Of a stretch of 56,387 nucleotides of DNA, positions 35,015 through 43,022 are shown in pieces (the stretch's first letter is position 1; the number at the start of each line of letters is the position of its first letter). The notes under the pieces are model-generated. The model saw nothing but the letters and a program-made list of their open reading frames with translations. It did no database searches and was not told where the DNA came from. Position numbers and translations under genes: made by a program. Origin of the DNA: Verrucomicrobiaceae bacterium (GTDB lineage: Bacteria; Verrucomicrobiota; Verrucomicrobiia; Verrucomicrobiales; Verrucomicrobiaceae); assembly GCA_016795485.1 (NCBI GenBank), contig JAEUHM010000002.1:1-56387 (forward strand), written 5' to 3'.

Positions 35015-36250
35015 TTAGCGTTGTGGTAACGTATCGGCTGGCAGTTCGCGCCTCACAAGTTTGCCGATCTGCCCGGTTAGCCACAAATAATGATCACTGG
35101 GCAGTTCTGGCTCCGTGACAAAGCCCTTGGTGCCTTCTGGTACTTTGGACGTGGTCTTCATGACGGCGGTGCCTTCGTCAAGTTCATCAAACATGGCTAC
35201 ATAGAGCATCGTGGCCCCTAGCTTTACCCTTGTGGCTGCTTGATCCCACATGAATTGGCCACCATTGCGTGGCACTTGATTTAACTTCGCTTCTTGGCCC
35301 CGCATTTTCATCAAATTGGCCCAACTAAAGCCTGGAAAAACGACAGGCAGATACTCTTTGTGTTGCTGGAGGCACCAAGTTGCATCCTCGGCGTGCACTT
35401 TGGTGATCGCCGGCACAGCAGAAGCTCCGTCATAGCGCCCCACGGACCAAGGACTGATGATGTCGGCTTTCCGCAGCACTTCATGGAGACTTGGATCAGC
35501 CACTGCATCGCGATTCAATGTGCGCCAGCCCCAGGGAACTCCTGCCATCACGGTAAGATTACCAAACTCGGGATTGTCATGAAGAAAGCGCAGGAGCTCG
35601 CTGCATTCGTCTAGCGTGTAATCGCGTCCATCATTGAAGCCAATGCCCCAAACTGCCACGACGGGCTTGCCAAGGTGACGTTGGTAGGCCGGGCTGTTGG
35701 TGTGTTTGAGCAACTTTTTCCAGTCTTGCATCACTAGCTGCTCAATCTCGCCCACTTTCAGTCCGCTCAGGTCATACATGATGCACCAGGAGCGCCCGGT
35801 GGCCTCTGCGGCTGCCCTCACATGGCCTAGTACACGGTCGGCGTGAGCTTCTGACCGCTTGTCGCGCAGAACGGCACCAAACCGTTGGAGAAACACGCCA
35901 TCGATCCCGTGCTCCTTCATCCAGTTGAAATGGCGATGCACTGTTTTCGCGTTTGCGGACGAGAAAACTTTGGCGGGAGTGCCATCAGCAAACCGAAGCG
36001 GCGTTTCGTAGAGTTCATCGGCTTCAAACTCCGTCACATCTGGCCACAAATCGATATGGCATTGATCAGGCTTCTCGAATCCATAGTGACGCCAGCCGAG
36101 ATTGGATGCATCGCCAGCAGCTGTGAACCATCCTTGATAACCACACATCACCTTGCCGAACAAAGTCTCGCTAGCTGGGCAGAAGGAGGTGAGGACGAGA
36201 CAGACAAGGACGTCCGCGAGCCCTCGAAGATGCCCAAAGCGAGGTGCCAT
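35015..36250 (-). CDS. Glycoside hydrolase family 71/99-like secreted protein
   Basis: A 411-aa protein with a hydrophobic signal-like N-terminus (LADVLVCLVLTSFCPASE) and a TIM-barrel-like body. KVMCGYQGWFTAAGD, the WPDVTEFEADEL segment, the HFNWMKEHGIDGVFLQRFG strand, and MAGVPWGWRTL with VVFPGFSWANLM match GH71/99-like proteins, which include endo-alpha-mannanases and alpha-1,3-glucanases. Acidic catalytic candidates are present, but the substrate cannot be named. It converges with the DUF1549 gene 8 bp away. Confidence 0.82.
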   Translation of the reverse strand: MAPRFGHLRGLADVLVCLVLTSFCPASETLFGKVMCGYQGWFTAAGDASNLGWRHYGFEKPDQCHIDLWPDVTEFEADELYETPLRFADGTPAKVFSSANAKTVHRHFNWMKEHGIDGVFLQRFGAVLRDKRSEAHADRVLGHVRAAAEATGRSWCIMYDLSGLKVGEIEQLVMQDWKKLLKHTNSPAYQRHLGKPVVAVWGIGFNDGRDYTLDECSELLRFLHDNPEFGNLTVMAGVPWGWRTLNRDAVADPSLHEVLRKADIISPWSVGRYDGASAVPAITKVHAEDATWCLQQHKEYLPVVFPGFSWANLMKMRGQEAKLNQVPRNGGQFMWDQAATRVKLGATMLYVAMFDELDEGTAVMKTTSKVPEGTKGFVTEPELPSDHYLWLTGQIGKLVRRELPADTLPQR

Positions 36251-36277
36251 CGTTAACTTGGGCGTAGGCAGGGGAAC

Positions 36278-38053
36278 TTAACCCACGATGATACCCTTGG
36301 CCTTGCGCTCTTTTTCACGCTCAAGGACAGGGACCGTCTCGTTGGTTTCTAGCACTTGGCGGCCAAGGTCCCCAATGCTCGCAAGCGTGAGCCCCTGGAA
36401 GCACGTTACACTACCTGCCAGTTGCTTGAAGACCTCGTCCACGCTGCCGAGACTTTTTTGGTCGGAAATTGCACTGACTAAGTCGTTGAGGATTTCCCAA
36501 TCATCGCGGGCATTGCCGGGGCTTTTCACGGCTTTGTTGAGGCGTTGGAGGCGACCCGTTGCGTTGATCATGCTTCCGCGCTTCTCCGCATAGCTGGCGG
36601 CGGGAAGGACAACCGTTGAGAGGTCCGCCGTAGCATTGGCAAGGATATGAGTGCTGACAAAAACACTCAGCTTACCGAGGCTATCCTTGTCGAACCCGCA
36701 TTTGAGCAGATTTTCACCGAGAGCGACCACTCCTTTGATCAATCCAGAGCGAACGGCGCGCTGAATGCTATCGAGCGCTGCTCCTGGCTCAATGCCGAGG
36801 ATCTGACGAACGCCCGCACTGTTGGGATTGCGATCATCGTGACGCAGGTAGTTATCACCACCGCCACTGCGAGGCACAACGTCGATAAACTTGGCCCCAG
36901 TGGCCTGCTGGAGTTGTTTGACGAGCCACAGCTCCTCGTTCGTCATCCGAGCAGATGCGATAATGGCTATTTCGTCGCCGCCGAGGCCTTTGAGCCCACT
37001 GGCAGCTGACTGAATGGCTTCCTTCCAGGTGGTGACGGCATGCTTGCCATCGCTTTTGACCATCGGGTCAGTAAGACGGTACTCGCTGTTGACGAAGTGG
37101 AAGTCCAGACGGCCTTGGTCGCACATCCAGGTTGAGTTGACGTCATTGTTTTCGCGCGGCGATTGGCGGTAGACCGTGTCTCCTCGTGCGCTGATCTCGG
37201 TGTTGCAACCACGGGCGCATTTGGTGCAAACGCTGTTGGTCTCGCTAAGGAACCAGACACGCATTTGGAAGCGGAAGTCATTGCTCGTAAGAGCACCCAC
37301 AGGGCAAATATCCACCGTGTTCAGACTGTAGTTGTTCTCCAGGCGCTTGCCGGGGTGCACAGCCAATGTGGTGTGAGTGCCGCGCTCGGTGAATCCGAGA
37401 ACGGGATCGTCCGCAATCTCTGCCGTGAAGCGAATGCAGCGACTGCACATAATGCAGCGCTCGTCATCCAGGCGGATGCGCGGCCCGATGTCCACGTTTT
37501 TAGGCTTCTTGACCTTGTCTTCACGGTACCGGCTCTCAGCCTGACCGTGTTCGACACTGAACTCCTGGAGCCGACACTCACCTGCTTGGTCACAAATCGG
37601 GCAATCGAGGGGGTGATTGGCCAATAAGAACTCCATCACGCCGCGGCGGCACTCTTCGGTAAGCTTGCCTTCGGTTTTGATTCCCATGCCCTCACCGATG
37701 GTGTTCGCACAGGCAATTACTGGGCGAGGCATCCAGCCGATTTTCGGCATTCCGTGCTCGTCCTTCTCAGGTTCCTGGCCCGGCTGTGGGCGGGGTGGCA
37801 TGCCCATCTCCACCAAGCACATCCGGCAGTTGCCAGGGGAACTTAGCTTCGGGTGGTAGCAGTAGTGTGGAACGCTGGCACCCACTTGGCGGCAGGCCTC
37901 AATCATCCGCATTCCCTTGGGCAACTTATGCCACGTGCCATTGATTTGCACGTTCACCAAGTCCACGGGAGGCTTGGCGGCGGGGGCACTTGCGGCGTCT
38001 GACATAGGCGGGGGTGGCGAAGAGGGACTGTTTTGCTTGAGTATCCCGGCCAT
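36278..38053 (-). CDS. nuoG: NADH-quinone oxidoreductase subunit G (complex I 75-kDa type)
   Basis: A 591-aa iron-sulfur protein of the peripheral arm of respiratory complex I. The N-terminal [2Fe-2S] domain uses Cys65, Cys76 and Cys79 (YCYHPKLSSPGNCRMC) and Cys115, with a roughly 35-residue insertion before the last Cys. Then come the His/Cys cluster (HPLDCPICDQAGECRLQ), the CIMCSRCIRF cluster and the DICPVGALTSNDF motif, followed by a molybdopterin-oxidoreductase-like remnant. An alternative start is the Met at 38005. Other nuo genes are not next to it. A CRP-type palindrome lies 22 bp upstream of the ATG. Confidence 0.93.
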   Translation of the reverse strand: MAGILKQNSPSSPPPPMSDAASAPAAKPPVDLVNVQINGTWHKLPKGMRMIEACRQVGASVPHYCYHPKLSSPGNCRMCLVEMGMPPRPQPGQEPEKDEHGMPKIGWMPRPVIACANTIGEGMGIKTEGKLTEECRRGVMEFLLANHPLDCPICDQAGECRLQEFSVEHGQAESRYREDKVKKPKNVDIGPRIRLDDERCIMCSRCIRFTAEIADDPVLGFTERGTHTTLAVHPGKRLENNYSLNTVDICPVGALTSNDFRFQMRVWFLSETNSVCTKCARGCNTEISARGDTVYRQSPRENNDVNSTWMCDQGRLDFHFVNSEYRLTDPMVKSDGKHAVTTWKEAIQSAASGLKGLGGDEIAIIASARMTNEELWLVKQLQQATGAKFIDVVPRSGGGDNYLRHDDRNPNSAGVRQILGIEPGAALDSIQRAVRSGLIKGVVALGENLLKCGFDKDSLGKLSVFVSTHILANATADLSTVVLPAASYAEKRGSMINATGRLQRLNKAVKSPGNARDDWEILNDLVSAISDQKSLGSVDEVFKQLAGSVTCFQGLTLASIGDLGRQVLETNETVPVLEREKERKAKGIIVG

Positions 38054-38074
38054 GAACCCACGGGCAAGGTCAAT

Positions 38075-38092
38075 TTGTGAAAAATTTCACAA
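38075..38092. promoter_or_regulatory. CRP/FNR-family-type operator between nuoG and nnrS
   Basis: The perfect palindrome TTGTGAAAAATTTCACAA contains TGTGA-N6-TCACA, the consensus half-site spacing of CRP-family regulators. It lies 22 bp before the nuoG start and about 148 bp before nnrS. A second, even longer version lies after nnrS (39474-39495). Confidence 0.6.
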
Positions 38093-38239
38093 GCTACTCC
38101 TCAGGTCGGGGTGAAGTGGCCCGCGCAAGCACCGCCGCTCATTGGACAGGTGGGGGCGAGCAGGAGTAAGATGAGGTGGTAGAGTCCCCTTCAAGATTGA
38201 AATCCAGGAAGCCAATTCAACTCAACCGACCACCTAGCC

Positions 38240-39445
38240 ATGAGTGAGTTTCCTGCATGTTCCAAGCGCCGCAAGCACAAGGCAAAGGGGCCTCGCCCTC
38301 ATGGATTGGCGTGGATTGCCAGTGAGCCGTACCGCGTCTTCTTTTTCAGCGGAAGCGTGTGGAGCATTGTCGGGGTGATGCTTTGGCCGCTCTATTATGC
38401 TCAGGCGATTCCTTTTTTTCCGGGTTTTGCACATGCCCGAATCATGATCGAGGCGTTTGGAGGGGCTTTTGTCGTTGGCTTCCTTGGTACTGCTGGCCCG
38501 AGAATGGCAACAGCTCCCAAATTGACGCCTTTTGAGTTGTGCTTGTTGGTTGCCTTGCACCAAGCCTCAGCAATCAGTCATCTTTGTCTCCGACAACTGT
38601 GGGGAGACTTGCTTTTTGTCACGTTGCTGGGTGTCCTCCTCATCTGTCTGGTCGCGAGGGTGATCATGTTTCGCAAAGAGATGCCACCACCACAAATGGT
38701 GCTGGCGCTGACCGGTCTGATTTGTGGTATCGCCGGGGCTGGTTTGCTCACCATGACGGATACATTCCTTGATCCTCAGCGGCTACGGTTGGCCAATCTT
38801 CTTCTCTATCAAGGCCTCCTGCTACCTCCCGTGCTTGGGATAGGCTCATTTGTTTTTCCCAGGATGTTAGGCGGTGATTTTGGAGAACCGAAAACCACCT
38901 CACAGATACGGTCCAAACTTCAACGCTCCGTTGCGGCTGCCTTTTTGGTGGTCCTGAGCTTTTTTGCCGAGGCAAACGGCCAGGTGATGGCTGGCTTCGT
39001 CATGCGGGCTGCTACTTCATTTGTCTACCTCATGGTCGAAGTCCGTTGGAAGCCAGAGCAGGCTGGATCGCTCACCACTGGGTTGTTCTGGGCATTGGCT
39101 ATGGGTTGGTTGGGTTTAATCCTCGCACCATTTCATTACGCGCAACATGTCTCCATAGAGCATCTCATGTATATTGGTGGATTTGGCATGCTGATGCTCG
39201 TTGTTGGTAGTCGCGTCCTGTTTGGACACAGCGGGGACCTTGAGGGCTTCTTCGCCACGAGCAAATGGGTGCGCTTTTTGGTCTTTCTAGGCATCTTGGC
39301 TGCAACCACACGCGCAACCCCGGCCTGGGTGCCGTCCACCACTGTTTCCCATCACATTTACGCCGCGCTAACATGGGCTTGCCTAGCGGCATTCTGGCTG
39401 ATCTGGCACAAGAGGCGATTTGTCACCCGAGATGCCGAGGAGTGA
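38240..39445 (+). CDS. nnrS: NnrS-family haem/copper membrane protein
   Basis: A 401-aa polytopic membrane protein, about 12 hydrophobic segments. The N-terminus EPYRVFFFSGSVWSIVGVML, a conserved HARIMIEAFGGAFVVGFLGTA segment and several membrane-embedded His (HQASAISH, APFHYAQHVS) match NnrS, a protein linked to nitric-oxide stress and denitrification. The N-terminal basic KRRKHKAKG precedes the first helix. No nitrite or nitric oxide reductase genes are nearby. CRP/FNR-type palindromes on both sides suggest regulation by oxygen or NO signals through a CRP/FNR-superfamily protein. Confidence 0.88.
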   Translation: MSEFPACSKRRKHKAKGPRPHGLAWIASEPYRVFFFSGSVWSIVGVMLWPLYYAQAIPFFPGFAHARIMIEAFGGAFVVGFLGTAGPRMATAPKLTPFELCLLVALHQASAISHLCLRQLWGDLLFVTLLGVLLICLVARVIMFRKEMPPPQMVLALTGLICGIAGAGLLTMTDTFLDPQRLRLANLLLYQGLLLPPVLGIGSFVFPRMLGGDFGEPKTTSQIRSKLQRSVAAAFLVVLSFFAEANGQVMAGFVMRAATSFVYLMVEVRWKPEQAGSLTTGLFWALAMGWLGLILAPFHYAQHVSIEHLMYIGGFGMLMLVVGSRVLFGHSGDLEGFFATSKWVRFLVFLGILAATTRATPAWVPSTTVSHHIYAALTWACLAAFWLIWHKRRFVTRDAEE

Positions 39446-39473
39446 GGCTAAAGCCTGATCGCAGAAGTGTGAA

Positions 39474-39495
39474 CTTTGTGAAACATTTCACAAAG
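39474..39495. promoter_or_regulatory. CRP/FNR-family-type operator downstream of nnrS
   Basis: A palindrome with perfect 10-base arms (CTTTGTGAAA at 39474-39483 and its complement at 39486-39495) around a CA centre. Its core is TGTGAAACATTTCACA, essentially identical to the site at 38075-38092. It lies 28 bp after nnrS and about 195 bp before the RRM gene, some 50 bp upstream of a TTGACA box. Confidence 0.6.
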
Positions 39496-39544
39496 GGCCC
39501 TTTCGAAGGCCTTTGAATTGGACTTCATTGCCTTCTCAGGCCTC

Positions 39545-39572
39545 TTGACAGTTTTTGGCAGTCAGTTAATCT
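39545..39572 (+). promoter_or_regulatory. Possible promoter of the RRM protein gene
   Basis: A perfect TTGACA (39545-39550), 16 bp and TAATCT (39567-39572). The implied leader before the ATG at 39691 is over 100 nt, which fits genes whose RNA-binding product acts on its own leader. This is a visual match; the -10 is weak. Confidence 0.35.
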
Positions 39573-39690
39573 CGGCCCGTCGTATGTTCTGCTTCGTCTG
39601 GACTCTCGGCCTGACACCGATTTCAGCCATGGGAATCTGTTTCTGTTTTTAGTGTCATGGCGCGCTCTCCCAACGAATATCCGCCTTCAG

Positions 39691-40137
39691 ATGAATCTCT
39701 ATGTTAGTAACCTCGCGTATACCGTCACTGACGACGACCTGCTCTCAGCTTTCTCGGCTTTCGGGACAGTAAACAGTGCGCGGGTCATCACCGATCGTGA
39801 GACGGGTAGGTCGCGCGGATTTGGTTTTGTGGATATGCCGAACGATGCCGAGGCAACTGCAGCCATCTCTGGCATGAATGACCAGTCTGTAGGCGGCCGC
39901 CAGATCAAAGTCATCGAAGCTAGACCCAAGGAGCCTCGCCCAGCTGGCGGAGGTGGCTTTCGTCCCGGTGGCGGTGGCGGCGGTTTCCGACCAGGTGGTG
40001 GCGGCGGCGGTGGCAAAGGGGGCAATTGGCGCGGTGGCGGTGGAGATCGTGATCGTGATAAAGATCGTGGTCGGGACAAAGATCGTGGTCGTGGTCGTCG
40101 CGGCGGTGGAGATGATTTTGGCGACGAGGGCTGGTGA
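39691..40137 (+). CDS. Glycine-rich RRM RNA-binding protein
   Basis: A 148-aa protein. One RNA recognition motif (about 1-80) has RNP2 LYVSNL near residue 2 and RNP1 RGFGFVDM at about 43-50. A low-complexity tail follows: glycine runs with FRPGGGGGG, then RGGGGDRDRDKDRGRD and RGRGRRGGG. This is the bacterial Rbp type, whose members bind single-stranded RNA and often respond to cold. The RGG and Arg-Asp repeats could promote condensation, an inference. ATG 39691 (MNLYVSNLAY) is the canonical start; an upstream in-frame ATG at 39658-39690 is not supported by the family. Confidence 0.92.
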   Translation: MNLYVSNLAYTVTDDDLLSAFSAFGTVNSARVITDRETGRSRGFGFVDMPNDAEATAAISGMNDQSVGGRQIKVIEARPKEPRPAGGGGFRPGGGGGGFRPGGGGGGGKGGNWRGGGGDRDRDKDRGRDKDRGRGRRGGGDDFGDEGW

Positions 40138-40173
40138 AGCCGCGTGAGCAAATATAGCTTCTATTTTCAATCA

Positions 40174-40200
40174 GGGCGCGGCTCGACACCGCGCCCTTTT
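40174..40200 (+). terminator. Rho-independent terminator of the RRM gene
   Basis: An 8-bp perfect stem (GGGCGCGG with CCGCGCCC), a 7-nt loop and TTTT. It lies 36 bp after the RRM stop and just before the next glycosyltransferase gene. Confidence 0.85.
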
Positions 40201-40211
40201 CATTCACTAAG

Positions 40212-41366
40212 ATGCCCGTCGTAGCCAGTTACTGCACCACTTTCCTCAAGCCGGAGATGTTACACATCTACCGGCAAATCACTGGGTTGCAGCGCTGGAA
40301 AACCTTCGTTGTGACCAAAGAGCGCCAGTGCGAGGACCTCTATCCCATGCCACCAGACGGCATCGAGATCGCACCTGTGGTACGCAGCAACTTCATCCGG
40401 CGGTTTTGGCTCAAATACATTCGGCGGCAGCCTCCCATCGTTTATCGCGGAGAGTATGGTGTGCTTGCCAAGCTCCTGGAGAGACGACACGCTGACGTTC
40501 TGCACGTCTACTTCGGCCACACCGGCGTGCACTTGCTGCCCTTTTTGGAGCATTGGCCCAGAGCATCCGTTGTTTCTTTTCACGGGATGGACGTTCAGAC
40601 ACGAGCGCATGATCCTTCGTATGAGGTGCGGCTGCGGCAGTTGCTGAAAACCACCACCTTCGTTTTGGCGCGCTCTCACTCGCTTCAGCAGCGATTGCTC
40701 GACTTGGGTTGTGATCCAGATCGCCTTCGTCTCAACCGCACAGGTATCCCCTTGGATCAGTTCCCAGAGGTGAAGAGGACCGAGCCAGCGAATGGAGCGT
40801 GGAAGCTCGTCCAAGCTTGTCGTTTGATCGAGAAAAAAGGCCTGGATGACGCTATCCATGCATTCGCACGCTTTCGGCAGTCGTATCCAGCGGCCACGTT
40901 TACCATTGCAGGTGAAGGGCCGCTGTTGAACCAGCTAACGTCTTTATGCGCGCAACTTCAGCTTGGTGATAGTGTCCGTTTTGCTGGGTTTCTAAAAGGA
41001 GGCGAACTTAGAGCGCTGTACGAGCAGTCCCATCTCTTTGTTCATCCAAGCCGCATCACGAGCGATCAAAATCAAGAGGGTATTCCCAACTCCATGCTGG
41101 AAGCGATGGCCACCGGACTTCCCGTCTTGGCGACTCAGCATGGTGGCATTCCTGAAGCGGTGCGTGCCGGTGTTACTGGATTGCTCGTGGCGGAGCGTGA
41201 TGTCGAGGGTTTGCACCATGGCCTAGAGCGCTTTGCTGGCGAGCCCGGGCTTTGGTCACTGATGAGCGCGGCAGCGGCCGAGGACATGCGGCAGAACTTT
41301 GAGCGGAATGCGCAAATCGCCAAACTTGAGGCCGTTTACGACGAAGCTATGGCACGCCATGCCTGA
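40212..41366 (+). CDS. Glycosyltransferase family 4, WcaL/AmsK-like (first of a tandem pair)
   Basis: A 384-aa GT-B enzyme without signal peptide. DVLHVYFGHTGVHLLPF and VVSFHGMDV fit the acceptor domain, VQACRLIEKKGLDDAI the inter-domain strand, and SDQNQEGIPNSMLEAMATGL the donor-site EGxPxxxLEAMA motif. It resembles enzymes that complete exopolysaccharide repeat units. It is a paralogue of the next gene, sharing KPEM..IYRQ at the N-terminus and the C-terminal donor motif. Its stop overlaps the start of that gene by 8 bp. The donor and acceptor are unknown. Confidence 0.9.
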   Translation: MPVVASYCTTFLKPEMLHIYRQITGLQRWKTFVVTKERQCEDLYPMPPDGIEIAPVVRSNFIRRFWLKYIRRQPPIVYRGEYGVLAKLLERRHADVLHVYFGHTGVHLLPFLEHWPRASVVSFHGMDVQTRAHDPSYEVRLRQLLKTTTFVLARSHSLQQRLLDLGCDPDRLRLNRTGIPLDQFPEVKRTEPANGAWKLVQACRLIEKKGLDDAIHAFARFRQSYPAATFTIAGEGPLLNQLTSLCAQLQLGDSVRFAGFLKGGELRALYEQSHLFVHPSRITSDQNQEGIPNSMLEAMATGLPVLATQHGGIPEAVRAGVTGLLVAERDVEGLHHGLERFAGEPGLWSLMSAAAAEDMRQNFERNAQIAKLEAVYDEAMARHA

Positions 41367-42585
41367 CGACCAAACAGATACACGCCCGCATCTGGTGAGC
41401 TTATGCGGAACCTATTTGAAGCCGGAGATGCAAAGCATCTATCGGCAGTTGGTGGGCGTCCGTCGATTTCGCAATACCGTCTACGCTCAGTGGCTCGAAA
41501 ATGAGAGTCAGTTCCCGTATCCGTCGTTGGTGAAGTTGACCAAGTTGCATCACCGGCCCAAGGGAAACTTCGTCAAGCGCTTCTGGTACAAGTACATCAT
41601 TCGTCAGTGGCCGCCGCCAGTGGAGATCAACAAGTTCGTTGGTCCATGTCATCCATGGGACATGGTAGATCACCTCAAAAGCGATCAACCCGATATCGTC
41701 CACGCCTACTATGGCCACAAAGCGGTGACTTATCTCGGGATGCTCGAAGAATGGGGCGGGCCGTGGGTTGTTTCATTTCACGGAGTCGATGTCGCGCGCA
41801 AAGTAGACGATGCTGAGCATCTTCAGGGCTTACAGCAGGTGTTTGAAAAGGCAGAGCTGGTCATGGCGCGCAGTGATTCACTGCTTGTTCGGTTAAAGGA
41901 ACTCGGTTGTCCTTCACACAAGCTCCGGCTAAACAGAACGCCCATCCCGCTGGACCACCTCGTGGCGAGTCGTCGTGCGCCTCCACAGAATGGTCAGTGG
42001 AGAATCGTCCAGGCGTGCCGATTGATTGCCAAGAAAGGCATCCTCACCGCGATCGAGGCCATGAAGCGTGTCGTGCAGGCCCATCCCGGAACCCAGTATC
42101 TTTTGTGCGGCACTGGCCCACAGGAGGAAAAGATACGTTCCGCGATCGTGACTGCCGGATTAGAGGACAACGTCAAACTCCTCGGCTGGCTGGATCAAGC
42201 GCAACTCGTTGGTGAGTATCAGCGCGCGCATCTCTTTCTGCACCCGAGTGAGCTAACAAAGGAGAGTGACCAAGAGGGTATCCCCAACTCCATGCTGGAG
42301 GCAATGGCGACTGGCCTTCCAGTGGTAGCGACTCGCCACGGAGGCATTCCTGAAGCAGTAACGGATGGAAAAGATGGACTTCTTGTTCCGGAGCATAGCC
42401 CTAACCAGCTTGCTGATGCCATTTTGGCCTTACTCAATAATCCCGAAAAGCTTGGGACACTCTCAGAGGCTGCAGCGGAGACGGTACGAACCAACTTCGG
42501 CGCGGAAACACAGATCGCCCGGATGGAGGACGTTTATTTTGAAGCGATGGCGCTTTATCGTGCGCGTAATGCCAAGCAAGAATGA
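41359..42585 (+). CDS. Glycosyltransferase family 4, WcaL/AmsK-like (second of a tandem pair)
   Basis: A 408-aa paralogue of the preceding gene with YLKPEMQSIYRQLVGVRRF, DIVHAYYGHKAVTYLGMLE, VVSFHGVDVARK, VQACRLIAKKGILTAI and the donor motif ESDQEGIPNSMLEAMATGLP. I chose the ATG at 41359 because it gives the family N-terminus and an 8-bp overlap with the upstream gene. Its own stop overlaps the rhodanese start by ATGA, so the three genes form a tightly coupled unit, although no role linking the rhodanese to sugar transfer is known. Confidence 0.9.
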   Translation: MPDDQTDTRPHLVSLCGTYLKPEMQSIYRQLVGVRRFRNTVYAQWLENESQFPYPSLVKLTKLHHRPKGNFVKRFWYKYIIRQWPPPVEINKFVGPCHPWDMVDHLKSDQPDIVHAYYGHKAVTYLGMLEEWGGPWVVSFHGVDVARKVDDAEHLQGLQQVFEKAELVMARSDSLLVRLKELGCPSHKLRLNRTPIPLDHLVASRRAPPQNGQWRIVQACRLIAKKGILTAIEAMKRVVQAHPGTQYLLCGTGPQEEKIRSAIVTAGLEDNVKLLGWLDQAQLVGEYQRAHLFLHPSELTKESDQEGIPNSMLEAMATGLPVVATRHGGIPEAVTDGKDGLLVPEHSPNQLADAILALLNNPEKLGTLSEAAAETVRTNFGAETQIARMEDVYFEAMALYRARNAKQE

Positions 42586-43013
42586 ACCGCATCCTCCAAT
42601 CACTCATCACCTTCGCGCTGCTGGCTGCATGTAAGCCCGTTCCTATTCCCGAGCCACCTTCCGGTCCACCAGAGGTCAAGCTGCCGGCGCACTATGAGTG
42701 GGTAAAGGTCGATGCTGCTGAGCAACTCATCGCATCCACCCCAGATCTTCAGATCATGGATGTGCGAAGTGATCCCGAGATCAAGAATGGCGATGGATGG
42801 CTGAAGGGGGCGCGTTGGGCAAGTTACCTGCACGACAATCGTCGGTTTCTTGAAGTATGGGAGAAAGACAAGCCATGGCTTGTCTATTGCGCACTCGGAC
42901 CGCGGTCAGAGTTGACCGCTGCTGACATGGCGGCCCTCGGTTACAAGAAGGTGTATCTGCTTGAAGGCGGATTTAACGCTTGGATGGCTGCTCACAAGCC
43001 GGTGCAGAAGTGA
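42582..43013 (+). CDS. Rhodanese-domain lipoprotein
   Basis: A 143-aa protein with a lipoprotein signal (MNRILQSLITFALLAAC, lipobox LAAC). A single rhodanese fold follows: LQIMDVRSDPEI, then the active-site loop YCALGPRSE with the catalytic Cys, and VYLLEGGFNAWMAA. Such proteins transfer sulfane sulfur or sense redox state in the envelope. Its ATG overlaps the stop of the preceding glycosyltransferase. It converges with the WD40/cytochrome gene after 9 bp. Confidence 0.88.
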   Translation: MNRILQSLITFALLAACKPVPIPEPPSGPPEVKLPAHYEWVKVDAAEQLIASTPDLQIMDVRSDPEIKNGDGWLKGARWASYLHDNRRFLEVWEKDKPWLVYCALGPRSELTAADMAALGYKKVYLLEGGFNAWMAAHKPVQK

Positions 43014-43022
43014 TTGTTGCTG

